Positions 9,525 to 19,269 of a stretch of DNA of 64,000 nt are shown here, in pieces. The notes beneath the pieces were generated by a model. It ran no database searches and was not told the DNA's origin. It saw only the letters and a list, made by a program, of their open reading frames with translations. Source of the DNA: Diaphorobacter nitroreducens (GTDB lineage Bacteria; Pseudomonadota; Gammaproteobacteria; Burkholderiales; Burkholderiaceae_C); NCBI GenBank assembly GCA_003755025.1, contig RJVL01000003.1:1-64000 (forward strand), given 5' to 3'. A program made the translations under genes and the position numbers. The number at the start of each line of letters is the position of its first letter. The first letter of the stretch is position 1.

Positions 9525-10835
9525 TCAGCGCTTGTTGAGGGCCGGAACGTCGCGGCGCTCGGCGCCCACGAACAGCTGGCGGGGGCGGCCGATCTTGTAC
9601 TCGGGGTCGCCGATCATCTCGTTGAGCTGGGCGATCCAGCCCACCGTACGGGCCAGCGCGAAGATGCCGGTGAACAGGTTGACCGGGATGCCGATCGCGC
9701 GCTGCACGATGCCGGAGTAGAAGTCCACGTTCGGGTAGAGCTTGCGCTGCACGAAGTAGTCGTCCTCCAGGGCGATCTTCTCCAGCTGCTTGGCCAGGGC
9801 GAACAGCGGGTCCTTTTCCAGGCCCAGCTCGGCCAGCACTTCGTTGCAGGTTTCCTGCATGAGCTTGGCGCGGGGGTCGTAGTTCTTGTACACGCGGTGG
9901 CCAAAGCCCATCAGCTTCACGCCGGAGGACTTGTCCTTGACCTTCTCCATGAACTCGCCCACCTTGGACACGCCGCCCATGGCCTGGATTTCTTCCAGCA
10001 TGTTCAGGCAGGCCTCGTTGGCGCCGCCGTGGGCAGGGCCCCACAGGCATGCCACGCCGGCAGCGATGGCGGCGAACGGGTTGGTGCCCGAGGAGCCGCA
10101 CAGGCGCACCGTGGAGGTGGAGGCGTTCTGCTCGTGGTCGGCGTGCAGGATGAAGATGCGGTCCATCGCGCGTTCGATCACGGGGTTGACCTTGTAGTCC
10201 TCGCAGGGCGTGCCGAACATCATGCGCAGGAAGTTGCCTGCGTACGAGAGGTCGTTGCGGGGGTACATGTAGGGCTCGCCCTTGCCGTACTTGTACGCCA
10301 TGGCCACCAGCGTGGGCATCTTGGCGATCAGGCGAATGGCGGAGATCTCGCGGTGCTCGGGGTTATTGATGTCCGTGCTGTCGTGGTAGAAGGCCGACAG
10401 CGCGCCCACCAGACCGGTCAGCACGGCCATGGGGTGTGCGTCGCGGCGGAAACCGCGCAGGAAGAACTGCATCTGCTCGTTGACCATCGTGTGCTTGGTC
10501 ACGCGGTCGTTGAACGTGGCCTTCTGCGCGGCGTTGGGCAGCTCGCCATTCAGCAGCAGGTAGCAGGTTTCGAGGTAGTCGCACTGGGTGGCGAGCTGCT
10601 CGATGGGGTAGCCGCGGTACAGCAGCTCGCCCTTGTCGCCGTCGATGTAGGTGATGGACGACTGGCAGGAGGCCGTGGAAAGGAAACCGGGGTCATAGGT
10701 GAACATGCCCGTTTGCGCGTACAGCTTGCGGATGTCGACCACGTCCGGGCCGATGCTGCCTTGGTACACGGGGAGTTCCACGCTCGGGCTGCCGTTGCTG
10801 AACGATAGCGTCGCTTTGTTGTCTGCCAGTTTCAT
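9525..10835 (-). CDS. gltA: Citrate synthase (type II)
   Basis: A 436-residue hexameric-type citrate synthase. The region [19 protein letters not shown] holds the first active-site histidine, [14 protein letters not shown] the second, and the C-terminal [10 protein letters not shown] is typical of the family. It condenses oxaloacetate and acetyl-CoA to start the TCA cycle. It starts 42 bases after sdhE on the same strand and is the last gene of sdhC-sdhD-sdhA-sdhB-sdhE-gltA. AAGGAAAC before the ATG serves as ribosome site. A strong terminator follows. Confidence 0.97.
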   Translation of the reverse strand: MKLADNKATLSFSNGSPSVELPVYQGSIGPDVVDIRKLYAQTGMFTYDPGFLSTASCQSSITYIDGDKGELLYRGYPIEQLATQCDYLETCYLLLNGELPNAAQKATFNDRVTKHTMVNEQMQFFLRGFRRDAHPMAVLTGLVGALSAFYHDSTDINNPEHREISAIRLIAKMPTLVAMAYKYGKGEPYMYPRNDLSYAGNFLRMMFGTPCEDYKVNPVIERAMDRIFILHADHEQNASTSTVRLCGSSGTNPFAAIAAGVACLWGPAHGGANEACLNMLEEIQAMGGVSKVGEFMEKVKDKSSGVKLMGFGHRVYKNYDPRAKLMQETCNEVLAELGLEKDPLFALAKQLEKIALEDDYFVQRKLYPNVDFYSGIVQRAIGIPVNLFTGIFALARTVGWIAQLNEMIGDPEYKIGRPRQLFVGAERRDVPALNKR

Positions 10836-10877
10836 TTCCAGTTTCCTTCTGTTGTTTGCCTTGCACGGGGCTGGGGC

Positions 10878-11150
10878 TTAAGCGCGGTTGCGCAACTGCT
10901 CCAGCACTTCCTTGACTTCGTCCTTAGCGACTTCGCCCGTGGGTTCCTTGCGGCGCAGCAGCAGGTCCAGCAGGTCGTTGTCCGACAAGTCCATCAGTAG
11001 CGTGAGTCCTCGCGCCTGACGGATCGTCAGGCAGGAGCCGTGGGTTGCGAAGAACCGCTCGAGAAACAGGTCGTTCTCCACCAGCCCGCGGCGGCAGCGC
11101 CACCGCAGGATGGCCACTTCGCGTTCGTCCAGCAGCGCTTCGTCAGCCAT
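10878..11150 (-). CDS. sdhE: Succinate dehydrogenase assembly factor SdhE (FAD flavinylation)
   Basis: A 90-residue protein of the SdhE/YgfY/Sdh5 family. LRWRCRRGLVENDLFLERF includes the conserved RGxxE motif needed for covalent attachment of FAD to SdhA. The start at 11150 is five bases after the sdhB stop, giving tight coupling in the sdh operon; an earlier in-frame start at 11228 would run far into sdhB and is not used. The product acts in the cytoplasm on SdhA before membrane assembly. Confidence 0.92.
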   Translation of the reverse strand: MADEALLDEREVAILRWRCRRGLVENDLFLERFFATHGSCLTIRQARGLTLLMDLSDNDLLDLLLRRKEPTGEVAKDEVKEVLEQLRNRA

Positions 11151-11155
11151 GGTTC

Positions 11156-11860
11156 TCAGATGGCACGGCGTGCCATCAATTCCTTGATCTTGCCAATCGC
11201 GCGCGTGGGGTTCAGGTGCTTGGGGCACACGTCCACGCAGTTCATGATGGTATGGCAGCGGAACAGGCGGTAGGGGTCTTCCAGGTTGTCCAGGCGCTCG
11301 CCCGTGGCCGTGTCGCGGCTGTCAGCGATGAAGCGGTAGGCCTGCAGCAGGCCGGCGGGACCCACGAACTTGTCGGGGTTCCACCAGAACGAGGGGCAGC
11401 TCGTGGAGCAGCTGGCGCACAGAATGCACTCGTACAGGCCGTTGAGCTCTTCACGCTCTTCGGGCGACTGCAGGCGCTCCTTGGTGGGCGACGCGTAGAT
11501 GTCGCTTTGCAGGTAGGGCTTGATCGAGTGGTACTGCTTGAAGAACTGCGTCATGTCCACGATCAGGTCGCGGATCACCGGCAGGCCGGGCAGGGGCTTC
11601 AAGACGATGTCGCCCGAGAGGGTCTTCATGTTCGTCAGGCAGGCCAGGCCGTTCTTGCCGTTGATGTTCATGGCGTCGGAGCCGCACACGCCTTCGCGGC
11701 AGGAGCGGCGGAACGACAGCGTGGGATCCTGTGCCTTGAGCTTGAGCAATGCATCCAGCAGCATGCGTTCGTGGCCGTCGAGCTCGACCTCCACGGTCTG
11801 CATGTAGGGCTTGGCGTCCTTGTCCGGGTCGTAGCGGTAGATCTTGAAAGTGCGTTTCAT
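11156..11860 (-). CDS. sdhB: Succinate dehydrogenase iron-sulfur subunit
   Basis: A 234-residue protein with an N-terminal ferredoxin-like domain carrying the 2Fe-2S ligands ([12 protein letters not shown] and a later Cys in GLAC). The C-terminal helical domain carries the 4Fe-4S and 3Fe-4S ligands ([12 protein letters not shown] and [12 protein letters not shown]). It moves electrons from the flavin in SdhA to the quinone site in SdhCD at the inner membrane. The start lies 30 bases after the sdhA stop. Confidence 0.97.
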   Translation of the reverse strand: MKRTFKIYRYDPDKDAKPYMQTVEVELDGHERMLLDALLKLKAQDPTLSFRRSCREGVCGSDAMNINGKNGLACLTNMKTLSGDIVLKPLPGLPVIRDLIVDMTQFFKQYHSIKPYLQSDIYASPTKERLQSPEEREELNGLYECILCASCSTSCPSFWWNPDKFVGPAGLLQAYRFIADSRDTATGERLDNLEDPYRLFRCHTIMNCVDVCPKHLNPTRAIGKIKELMARRAI

Positions 11861-11890
11861 GGGTTATTTCTCTCGTGGGCGGCGGCTGTC

Positions 11891-13696
11891 TTAGAACGTG
11901 CGGACCTTCGGAGGAATGCTGTCCACCGTCAGGGGCTTCATGTTCACGGGCTTGTAGCTCAGGCTGTTGCTGGCGCTGTGCCACAGCGTGTGCTTTAGCC
12001 ACTCCTTGTCATTGCGGCCCAACGGGAAGTCGGGATGGTCGGCAGGGTGCTCGTAGTCGTCCACGGTGTGTGCGCCACGGCACTCCTGGCGGGCCGCGGC
12101 CGAGGTCATCGTGGCCTGGGCGACCTCGATCAGGTTGTCCACTTCCAGCGCTTCCATGCGTGCGGTGTTCCAGACCTTGGACTTGTCCTTCAGGGTCACG
12201 GTGCCCACGCGCTCGCGGATGGCGTTGATCTTGACCACGCCTTCGTCCATGCCCTTTTGCGTGCGGAACACGCCGGCGTGCTGCTGCATGGTCTGGCGGA
12301 TGTCGTTGGCCAGGTCCTGGGCGTAGACGCCGTCCTTGGATTCTTCCAACTGGTTCAGGCGCGCCAGGGTGCGGTCGCTGCCGTCGGCCGGCACGGCCTT
12401 GTGCTCGCCGTAGCCCCCAACGAATTGCACGATGTGCTTGCCGGCCGACTTGCCGAACACCAACAGGTCGAGCAGCGAGTTCGTGCCCAGGCGGTTGGCG
12501 CCGTGCACCGACACCGCGGCGCATTCGCCGACGGCGTACAGACCATTGACCACGTTGTTCTTCTCGCCGTCCCAGGTGACGACCTGGCCGTGGATATTGG
12601 TCGGAATGCCGCCCATCTGGTAGTGGATGGTGGGCACGACGGGGATCGGTTCCTTGGTGATGTCCACGTTGGCGAAGTTGTGACCGATCTCTTCCACCGA
12701 CGGCAGGCGCTTGCGGATGGTGTCAGCGCCCAGGTGGTCGAGCTTCATCAGGATGTAGTCCTTGTTGGGACCGCAGCCACGGCCTTCCTTGATCTCCTGG
12801 TCCATCGAGCGGGACACGAAGTCGCGCGGTGCCAGGTCCTTCAAGGTGGGCGCGTAACGCTCCATGAAACGCTCGCCATTGCTGTTCAGCAGGATGGCAC
12901 CTTCGCCGCGGCAGCCTTCGGTCAGCAGCACGCCCGCGCCGGCCACGCCGGTGGGGTGGAACTGCCAGAACTCCAGGTCCTGCAGCGGGATGCCCGCGCG
13001 TGCGGCCATGCCCAGGCCGTCGCCGGTGTTGATGAAGGCGTTGGTCGATGCCGCAAAGATGCGGCCAGCGCCGCCTGTGGCCAGCAGCACGGCCTTGGCG
13101 TGCAGTTCGTACAGGTCGCCGGTTTCCAGTTCCAGCGCGGTTACGCCGACCACGTCGCCCTCAGCGTCGCGGATCAGGTCCAGCGCCATCCATTCCACGA
13201 AGAAGTTGGTCTTGGATTCGACGTTCTTCTGGTACAGCGTGTGCAGCATGGCGTGGCCGGTACGGTCGGCCGCGGCGCAGGCGCGCTGCACGGGCTTCTC
13301 ACCGTAGTTGGCCGTGTGGCCGCCGAAGGGGCGCTGGTAGATGGTGCCGTCGGGGTTGCGGTCGAACGGCATGCCGAAATGCTCGAGCTCGATCACCACC
13401 TTGGGTGCTTCGCGGCACATGAACTCGACGGCGTCCTGGTCGGACAGCCAGTCGCCGCCCTTGATGGTGTCGTAGAAATGGTAGTGCCAGTTGTCTTCGC
13501 TCATGTTGCCCAGCGATGCGGACACGCCGCCTTGCGCTGCCACGGTGTGCGAGCGGGTGGGGAAGACCTTGGACAGGCAGGCCACGTTCAGGCCTGCGCG
13601 GGACAGTTCCAGCGAGGCGCGCATGCCCGAGCCGCCGGCACCGACGATGACCACGTCGAACTTGCGCTTGGTGATGTTGGCTTTGGTGTAGCTCAT
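11891..13696 (-). CDS. sdhA: Succinate dehydrogenase flavoprotein subunit
   Basis: A 601-residue flavoprotein. GAGGSG (19-24) is the FAD dinucleotide site and the histidine of RSHTVAAQGG (His50) is the residue expected to bind FAD covalently. The capping domain and the catalytic region (GGIPTNIHGQV, HGANRLGTNSLLDLLVFG) are complete. It oxidises succinate to fumarate. It lies between sdhD and sdhB in the operon; sdhE at the 3' side encodes its flavinylation factor. Confidence 0.98.
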   Translation of the reverse strand: MSYTKANITKRKFDVVIVGAGGSGMRASLELSRAGLNVACLSKVFPTRSHTVAAQGGVSASLGNMSEDNWHYHFYDTIKGGDWLSDQDAVEFMCREAPKVVIELEHFGMPFDRNPDGTIYQRPFGGHTANYGEKPVQRACAAADRTGHAMLHTLYQKNVESKTNFFVEWMALDLIRDAEGDVVGVTALELETGDLYELHAKAVLLATGGAGRIFAASTNAFINTGDGLGMAARAGIPLQDLEFWQFHPTGVAGAGVLLTEGCRGEGAILLNSNGERFMERYAPTLKDLAPRDFVSRSMDQEIKEGRGCGPNKDYILMKLDHLGADTIRKRLPSVEEIGHNFANVDITKEPIPVVPTIHYQMGGIPTNIHGQVVTWDGEKNNVVNGLYAVGECAAVSVHGANRLGTNSLLDLLVFGKSAGKHIVQFVGGYGEHKAVPADGSDRTLARLNQLEESKDGVYAQDLANDIRQTMQQHAGVFRTQKGMDEGVVKINAIRERVGTVTLKDKSKVWNTARMEALEVDNLIEVAQATMTSAAARQECRGAHTVDDYEHPADHPDFPLGRNDKEWLKHTLWHSASNSLSYKPVNMKPLTVDSIPPKVRTF

Positions 13697-13718
13697 TGTT
13701 TTCTTTCAGTCGCGGGAA

Positions 13719-14084
13719 TCAGAGACGCCACAGAACCTGGATACCCCAGCCGGTGCAGGCCACCAGCCAGACGATGGTGAAGACTTGCAGCGTCAGACGC
13801 AGGCCTGCCGGCTTTATGTAGTCCATCCACACGTTGCGCACGCCTACCCAGGCGTGCCAGGCCAGCGCCACGATGACGGACAGGGTCAGAACCTTCATCC
13901 ACTGGCTGGAGAAGATGCCGGCCCACAGGTCGTAGCCGATGGGGCCCTTGCTGAAGATGACGCAGGCCAGCAGCACCAGGGTGAACAAAGCCATCAAGAC
14001 GGCGGTGGCGCGCTGCACCAGCCAGTCGCGCACGCCATAGTGGGCACCCACGACGGTGCGCTTGGAGCCGTAATTCACGGACAT
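13719..14084 (-). CDS. sdhD: Succinate dehydrogenase membrane anchor subunit SdhD
   Basis: A 121-residue protein with three hydrophobic helices (about residues 25-45, 62-82 and 97-117). ALAWHAWVGVRNVWMDY in the second helix has the conserved residues for haem and quinone-site function. Together with SdhC it anchors SdhAB in the inner membrane. A ribosome site (AAGGAA) precedes the ATG at 14084; an in-frame extension to 14495 would overlap sdhC and is not used. Confidence 0.95.
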   Translation of the reverse strand: MSVNYGSKRTVVGAHYGVRDWLVQRATAVLMALFTLVLLACVIFSKGPIGYDLWAGIFSSQWMKVLTLSVIVALAWHAWVGVRNVWMDYIKPAGLRLTLQVFTIVWLVACTGWGIQVLWRL

Positions 14085-14131
14085 GGAAATTCCTTTTTTA
14101 TGTGAAAAAGTGATCTGCGCAGGTGCGCCGA

Positions 14132-14566
14132 TCAGTACAGGCCGAAGAGCTTGGCGCCCAGAATCGCGGTCAGGCCGAAGCTTGCGACCAGCGTGACGGC
14201 AGCAGAGCTCTTGCCAAATTCCTTCGTGACGGCGGCATGGTTCATGTCCATCAGCAGGTGGCGCAGGCCGGCGATGAAGTGGTGCAGATAGCCCCAGATC
14301 AGGCCCAGGGTCAGCAGCTTGATGAGCCAGCCAGGCGCGAAGCCCAGGCCCGACGAGAAGGCAGAGGTGAACTTGCCGAAGGAGATTTCCGACGACACCG
14401 AGGTATCGAACATCCAGATCACCAGAGGCAGCAGCAAGAACATGATCATGCCGCTGATGCGGTGCATGCCAGAAACCAGCGCGGCCAGCGGCCACCGGTA
14501 GCTGGGCAGGTCGCGAAACGCGTGGATGTTGCGGTATTCAGGCCGTTGCTTGGCAAGTTCTGTCAT
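14132..14566 (-). CDS. sdhC: Succinate dehydrogenase cytochrome b556 subunit SdhC
   Basis: A 144-residue membrane protein with three helices. RPEYRNIHAFRDLPSYRWP leads to the first helix (ALVSGMHRISG, quinone-site residues), and WGYLHHFIAGLRHLLMD carries the candidate haem ligand. It is the first gene of sdhCDAB-sdhE-gltA. The ATG at 14566 is chosen because residues before it in the longer frame start at a TTG (14620) and do not resemble the family. The ribosome site is weak. Confidence 0.94.
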   Translation of the reverse strand: MTELAKQRPEYRNIHAFRDLPSYRWPLAALVSGMHRISGMIMFLLLPLVIWMFDTSVSSEISFGKFTSAFSSGLGFAPGWLIKLLTLGLIWGYLHHFIAGLRHLLMDMNHAAVTKEFGKSSAAVTLVASFGLTAILGAKLFGLY

Positions 14567-14703
14567 GGCGTGTGTGCTTTCGTGGATGTAACTGCGTTGT
14601 AATTGCGCGGATGCAAACAACCCAAAATTCTATTGCAATGCATTACGGGAAGCTTGCGGAGACTGCGTATTTTCCCTGGTTGCATTCGTGGTCGGGCAGT
14701 GGA

Positions 14704-15492
14704 TCAGCTCAGTTCATTGTGATAGTGATGTGTGTCAGTCCGGTACAGCCCGCGCCGTAACTCCATGGGAACATCGTTATAGGTGTAAGCGAGGCGCTCC
14801 ACGCTGAGCAGTGGTGTGGCGACAGGGATATTCAGCCATTGAGCCTGCGTTTCATCGGGAAACACAGCGCGGATCTTTTCTTCGGCGCGCACCATGCGCA
14901 CGCCAAAATCCAGCTCGAACATGGCATAGGTGGGCCCCTGGTAGTGGGCCATCTGCTCCGCGGTCAGGCCCTTGAAGGCCTGCCCTGGCAGCCAGATGTC
15001 CTCCAGGATGGTGGGTACGCCCACAAACGACAGGATGCGCTTGACCTGCACCACCACATCTCCGGTCCGCAGCGCCAGCGTGCGTGCGATCTCCGCACTG
15101 GCGCGCATGCGCCGGCACTCCAGGATGGTGCGCTGCGCCGGGCCTTCCACGCGGGCGTCCCCCGTGTCAGGCAGCAGTTTCAGGAAGCGGTACTGCACCT
15201 GCCGCTCTGCGTGGGTGGCCACGAAGGTGCCTTTGCCCTGGCGGCGCATCACGAGGTTTTCGGCTGCCAGCTCGTCGATGGCCTTGCGCACCGTGCCCTG
15301 GCTCACGCGAAAGCGCGCAGCCAGTTCCATTTCGCTGGGGATGGCTTCACCGGGCTTCCATTCACCATGCTGCAGGCTGTGCAGGATGAGCCCCTTGATC
15401 TGCTGGTACAGGGGGCTGAATGCGGGAGTCGATGCCCCAGCACCCGCGCCTGGGGGCGTGCCTTCTGTGGTCGGAGGGAGCGAGGAGGACAT
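14704..15492 (-). CDS. GntR-family (HutC/UTRA) transcriptional regulator
   Basis: A 262-residue protein with an N-terminal winged helix-turn-helix (residues about 28-95; SPLYQQIKGLI, then VSQGTVRKAIDELAAENLV) and a C-terminal UTRA ligand-binding domain (about 110-255). It sits between the sdh operon and mdh, facing away from mdh. A perfect 12-base palindrome lies in the spacer of its own predicted promoter and next to the mdh promoter. This suggests autoregulation and control of TCA genes. The ligand is unknown; a TCA intermediate is the obvious guess. Confidence 0.88.
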   Translation of the reverse strand: MSSSLPPTTEGTPPGAGAGASTPAFSPLYQQIKGLILHSLQHGEWKPGEAIPSEMELAARFRVSQGTVRKAIDELAAENLVMRRQGKGTFVATHAERQVQYRFLKLLPDTGDARVEGPAQRTILECRRMRASAEIARTLALRTGDVVVQVKRILSFVGVPTILEDIWLPGQAFKGLTAEQMAHYQGPTYAMFELDFGVRMVRAEEKIRAVFPDETQAQWLNIPVATPLLSVERLAYTYNDVPMELRRGLYRTDTHHYHNELS

Positions 15493-15536
15493 GGTGGGCT
15501 GTGCCGGGGGCGGAGCATGCCGCTGAATTGAGGGCG

Positions 15537-15564
15537 ATCATATCTTATATAAGACATAAGACAA
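15537..15564 (-). promoter_or_regulatory. Predicted promoter of the GntR regulator
   Basis: On the minus strand TTGTCT and TATGAT are separated by 16 bases. The GntR operator palindrome lies wholly inside the spacer, which fits autorepression. Confidence 0.5.
15543..15554. promoter_or_regulatory. Candidate GntR operator
   Basis: TCTTATATAAGA is a perfect 12-base palindrome, with a further half-site CATAAGAC directly after it. It lies between the divergent gntR and mdh genes. Confidence 0.7.
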
Positions 15565-15565
15565 A

Positions 15566-15595
15566 TTGACCCTGCGCAGTAATCGGCGGTAAACT
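15566..15595 (+). promoter_or_regulatory. Predicted mdh promoter
   Basis: TTGACC (15566-15571), 18 bases, TAAACT (15590-15595): a good sigma-70 promoter about 100 bases before the mdh start. The operator palindrome ends 11 bases upstream of the -35 box. Confidence 0.55.
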
Positions 15596-15692
15596 CCTGG
15601 GCTGTTCTGCGGGGCACGGGCTGCTGATGACTGGCGCTGGTGCGACCTTGCACCAACACCACCTCCCTCACACCTCTTTCTGGAGTTTTCGC

Positions 15693-16679
15693 ATGAGCAA
15701 GAAACCCGTTCGTGTCGCCGTGACCGGCGCTGCAGGCCAAATCGGTTACGCGCTGCTGTTCCGCATCGCTTCCGGCGAAATGCTGGGCAAGGACCAGCCC
15801 GTCATCCTGCAACTGCTGGAAATTCCCGACGAGAAGGCCCAGAACGCGCTCAAGGGCGTGATCATGGAATTGGAAGACTGCGCGTTCCCGCTGTTGGCTG
15901 GCATCGAAGCCCACTCGGACCCCATGACCGCCTTCAAGGATACCGACTACGCCCTGCTGGTCGGCGCCCGTCCGCGCGGCCCCGGCATGGAGCGTGCCGA
16001 CCTGCTGGCTGCCAATGCCCAGATCTTCACGGCCCAGGGCAAGGCCCTGAACGCCGTGGCCTCGCGCAACGTGAAGGTGCTGGTGGTGGGCAACCCCGCC
16101 AATACCAACGCCTACATCGCCATGAAGTCGGCCCCCGACCTGCCGGCCAAGAATTTCACGGCCATGCTGCGCCTGGACCACAACCGTGCAGCTTCCCAAC
16201 TGGCGGCCAAGGGTGGCTTCAAGGTGGGCGACATCAAGAAGCTGACGGTGTGGGGCAACCACTCGCCCACCATGTATGCCGACTATCGCTTCGCCACGGT
16301 GGACGGCAAGTCCGTGAAGGACGCCATCAACGACCAGGCCTGGAACAAGGATGTGTTCCTGCCCACCGTCGGCAAGCGCGGCGCAGCCATCATCGCCGCT
16401 CGTGGCCTGTCCTCGGCTGCTTCTGCCGCCAACGCCGCCATTGACCACATGCGCGATTGGGCCCTGGGCTCCAAGGGCGAGTGGGTGACGATGGGTGTGC
16501 CCTCCAACGGCGAATACGGCATTCCCGCCGGTATCGTGTTCGGCTTCCCCGTCACCACCGAGAACGGCGAGTACAAGATCGTCGAAGGCCTGGCCATCGA
16601 CGCCTTCTCGCAAGAGTGCATCGACAAGACCCTGGCCGAGCTGCAAGGCGAGCAGGACGGCGTCAAGCACCTGCTGTAA
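15693..16679 (+). CDS. mdh: Malate dehydrogenase
   Basis: A 328-residue NAD-dependent malate dehydrogenase of the cytosolic-like type usual in betaproteobacteria. [19 protein letters not shown] is the NAD-binding motif, [13 protein letters not shown] the mobile loop with substrate-binding arginines, and [13 protein letters not shown] holds the catalytic histidine. It converts malate to oxaloacetate. The ATG at 15693 has TGGAG at 15681-15685; the upstream in-frame extension is rejected. It is the first gene of a plus-strand cluster leading through tam and a CitE-like gene to acnB. Confidence 0.97.
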   Translation: MSKKPVRVAVTGAAGQIGYALLFRIASGEMLGKDQPVILQLLEIPDEKAQNALKGVIMELEDCAFPLLAGIEAHSDPMTAFKDTDYALLVGARPRGPGMERADLLAANAQIFTAQGKALNAVASRNVKVLVVGNPANTNAYIAMKSAPDLPAKNFTAMLRLDHNRAASQLAAKGGFKVGDIKKLTVWGNHSPTMYADYRFATVDGKSVKDAINDQAWNKDVFLPTVGKRGAAIIAARGLSSAASAANAAIDHMRDWALGSKGEWVTMGVPSNGEYGIPAGIVFGFPVTTENGEYKIVEGLAIDAFSQECIDKTLAELQGEQDGVKHLL

Positions 16680-16691
16680 TCGCGCATCTCC

Positions 16692-17468
16692 ATGCACGAC
16701 TGGGATCCCGCGCTCTACCAGCGCTTCGAGAGCGAGCGCACACGCCCGGCTGTCGAGTTGCTGGCGCGGGTCTCCCATCCCGCACCCCGCCACATCGTGG
16801 ACTTGGGCTGCGGGAATGGCAATTCCACGCAATTGCTGCTGGAGCGGTTCCCGCAGTCGCAACTCATCGGTCTGGACAACTCCGAAGCGATGCTGGCCAG
16901 TGCGCGCAAGCGTCTGCCCGGTGTGCCCTTCGTGCAGGCCGACATTGCCGACTGGGCGCCCACCGTGGCGCCCGATTTGATTTTTGCCAACGCCTCCCTG
17001 CAGTGGGTGGCAGGGCATGCCGGGCTGTTCGCCCGGCTGATGCGCTGCCTGGCACCCGGCGGTGTCCTGGCGGTGCAAATGCCCGACAACCTGGACCAGC
17101 CGTCGCACCAGCTCATGCGCGAGTTGGCGAGCCAGTCTGCGTGGCGTGATCTGCTGGCGCATGCCGCGGACCAGCGCGCGGCGCTGTTGTCGGTGGAGGC
17201 TTATTACGACCTTCTCGCGCCCATGGCCTGCCGGGTCGATATCTGGCATACCGCATACCGCCATGTCATGCCTTCGGTCCAGGCCATCGTCGAGTGGCTG
17301 GAGTCCACAGGCCTGAAACCCTTCCTTGATCCTCTCTCCGCCGTGTTGCGGGATGCGTATCTGCAAGCCTACACGCAGCGCATTGGCGAGGCCTATACCG
17401 AGCGCGCGGACGGCCATCGGCTGTTTGCGTTTCCCCGTTTGTTCATCGTTGCCCAGCGTGCCCCATGA
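16692..17468 (+). CDS. tam: Trans-aconitate 2-methyltransferase
   Basis: A 258-residue class I SAM-dependent methyltransferase. [16 protein letters not shown] is motif I, and the N-terminal [11 protein letters not shown] and overall length match Tam. Tam methylates trans-aconitate, a spontaneous by-product of the aconitase reaction that inhibits the enzyme. It lies 12 bases after mdh and overlaps the next gene by four bases (ATGA). Its place between mdh and acnB fits aconitate housekeeping. Confidence 0.88.
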   Translation: MHDWDPALYQRFESERTRPAVELLARVSHPAPRHIVDLGCGNGNSTQLLLERFPQSQLIGLDNSEAMLASARKRLPGVPFVQADIADWAPTVAPDLIFANASLQWVAGHAGLFARLMRCLAPGGVLAVQMPDNLDQPSHQLMRELASQSAWRDLLAHAADQRAALLSVEAYYDLLAPMACRVDIWHTAYRHVMPSVQAIVEWLESTGLKPFLDPLSAVLRDAYLQAYTQRIGEAYTERADGHRLFAFPRLFIVAQRAP

Positions 17469-18475
17469 CCTCGTCCGCTGCCCATCCCGCTGAAGTCCTG
17501 CTGGGCGCTCAGGCGGGCGCCCATGCGATTCCCGTGTGCGACCACTACAGCGGCGTGGAAGTGCGCATGCGCAAGAGCCTGCAACTGCAGCAGGAGCTGC
17601 TTGCCGAGTTTGGCCATTGCGTGTTTGACGTGACGCTCGACTGCGAGGACGGCGCGCCCGTGGGGCAAGAGCGCGAGCACGCCATGCTGGTGGCACGCCT
17701 GGCGCGCGAAGCCGGAGCCGGCGCGCGCGTGGCGGCACGTGTGCACACGGTCGACCACCCCGCCTTCGCGCAGGACATGGCCATCATCGCCGGTGAGGCG
17801 GGGCAACACCTGTGCCACATCATGCTGCCCAAGGTGGAAACCGTGGACGACGTGCTCGCAGCCGAGCGAGCGCTGGAGGCCGCAGGCGCCAGCCATCTGC
17901 CGCTGCACGCCCTTATCGAGTCCCCCGCTGCCGTGCACCGGGCCTTCGAGATCGCCGCGCACCCGCGCATCCAGAGCCTGAGCTTCGGCCTGATGGACTT
18001 CGTTTCCGCCCATGGCGGTGCGATTCCCGCCTCGGGCATGACGTCCACCGGGCAGTTCGAGCATCCGCTCGTCGTGCGTGCCAAGCTGGAGATCTCCGCC
18101 GCCTGCCATGCCAATGGCAAGGTGCCGTCGCACTGCGTAGTCACTGAATTCAGCGATCCCGACGCCATGCAGGCCGCGGCCGGCAGGGCTGCGCGCCAGT
18201 TCGGCTACACGCGCATGTGGAGCATCCACCCCGCGCAGATCCGGCCCATCCTGGCGGCTTTCGCACCGGAAGGTGCGGAAATCGCGCGGGCCAGCCGCAT
18301 CATTTCTGCCGCCATCCAGGCTGACTGGGCTCCCATCAGCGAGGAGGGCGTACTGCACGACCGCGCAAGCTACCGCTATTTCTGGCAGGTGCTCGAGCGT
18401 GCACACCAGACCGGCCGCATGCTGCCCGCCGAGGCGCAGGGCTGGTTTGCCAAGGCTGAGACCACGTTCACCTGA
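17465..18475 (+). CDS. CitE-like CoA-ester lyase (HpcH/HpaI aldolase superfamily)
   Basis: A 336-residue TIM-barrel protein of the HpcH/HpaI aldolase and citrate-lyase-beta superfamily. Arg-containing VRMRKSLQ near the N-terminus, DCEDGAP, the metal ligand Glu in LIESPAAVHRAF and the Asp in FGLMDF are the expected active-site residues. No citrate lyase alpha, gamma or CitX genes are near, so it is probably a stand-alone lyase acting on malyl-CoA, citramalyl-CoA or a related thioester. Its ATGA overlap with tam shows translational coupling. Confidence 0.85.
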   Translation: MTSSAAHPAEVLLGAQAGAHAIPVCDHYSGVEVRMRKSLQLQQELLAEFGHCVFDVTLDCEDGAPVGQEREHAMLVARLAREAGAGARVAARVHTVDHPAFAQDMAIIAGEAGQHLCHIMLPKVETVDDVLAAERALEAAGASHLPLHALIESPAAVHRAFEIAAHPRIQSLSFGLMDFVSAHGGAIPASGMTSTGQFEHPLVVRAKLEISAACHANGKVPSHCVVTEFSDPDAMQAAAGRAARQFGYTRMWSIHPAQIRPILAAFAPEGAEIARASRIISAAIQADWAPISEEGVLHDRASYRYFWQVLERAHQTGRMLPAEAQGWFAKAETTFT

Positions 18476-18534
18476 TACGGGTATTCTTGTCGCCCCATCT
18501 GCCTTCCATTCATTCTTTCCCCGCAGGAGTCACC

Positions 18535-19155
18535 ATGAAGACCCTCATCGCTTCCGCATTGATACTGTTGGCGCCCGCCCTCACCACGGCGCAGACGGCG
18601 ACCAAGCCCGCCGCCCCCGCCGAGGCCAAGAAGAGCAGCGCCAAGCCTGCGGCGAAGAGCACCTCCGCCAAGGCGACCAAGCCCAAGGCCGAGAAGAAGA
18701 GCGACACCGTCGCCAAGGCGTCGCCCACCAGCAGCCGCACGCGCCTGCACAGCGGTGCCGTGCAGGTGGCGTCGGGCCTGGCCGCAGCCGAGGCGGCGCT
18801 CACTCCCGAAGAACTGCAGATCGCCGAGCGCGTGTACACGGGCCGCATGGCGTGCGAACTGGGCGCGTTCGTGAGCATCGAGGCTGATACGCAGTCGCCC
18901 GGCCGCTTCCATGTGGAAGGCAAGGGCTTCAAGTACCACATGGCCCCGGTGGCCACCACCACCGGCGCCGTGCGCCTGGAAGACCAGCGCGCGGGTGCCG
19001 TGTGGGTGCAGATCGCCAACAAATCCATGCTCATGAACCAGAAGCTGGGCCAGCGCATGGCTGACGAATGCATGAGCCCGCAGCAGGTGGTGGTGGCCGA
19101 GGCCATCAAGAAGAACCCGCCGCAAAGCCTGCTGGACAACCCGGCCGCCAAGTAA
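18535..19155 (+). CDS. Secreted hypothetical protein with Lys/Ala-rich linker
   Basis: A 206-residue protein that I do not recognise as a named family. Residues 1-20 form a signal peptide (LIASALILLAPALTTAQ, cut after an Ala). Residues 20-65 are a low-complexity Lys/Ala/Pro-rich linker. The rest is a compact domain (ELQIAERVYTGRMACELGAF, then HMAPVATTTGAVRLEDQRAG). The start at 18535 has a GGAG ribosome site. It lies between the CitE-like gene and acnB. A periplasmic, possibly wall-associated role is only a guess. Confidence 0.8.
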   Translation: MKTLIASALILLAPALTTAQTATKPAAPAEAKKSSAKPAAKSTSAKATKPKAEKKSDTVAKASPTSSRTRLHSGAVQVASGLAAAEAALTPEELQIAERVYTGRMACELGAFVSIEADTQSPGRFHVEGKGFKYHMAPVATTTGAVRLEDQRAGAVWVQIANKSMLMNQKLGQRMADECMSPQQVVVAEAIKKNPPQSLLDNPAAK

Positions 19156-19269
19156 ACCTAGAGCCGCCTGCCGGCGGGGCCACGCAGTGCACGCCTGCCG
19201 TGTGCGCCAGTGTGGCCGGCCGGTTGTCGCCCCACTTTGAAAACCTAGACTATCCCGGAGAAAGAAGAC

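Noticed and set aside
14567-14620. Longer sdhC starting at TTG 14620
   Set aside because: The extra 18 residues do not resemble SdhC and no ribosome site precedes the TTG.
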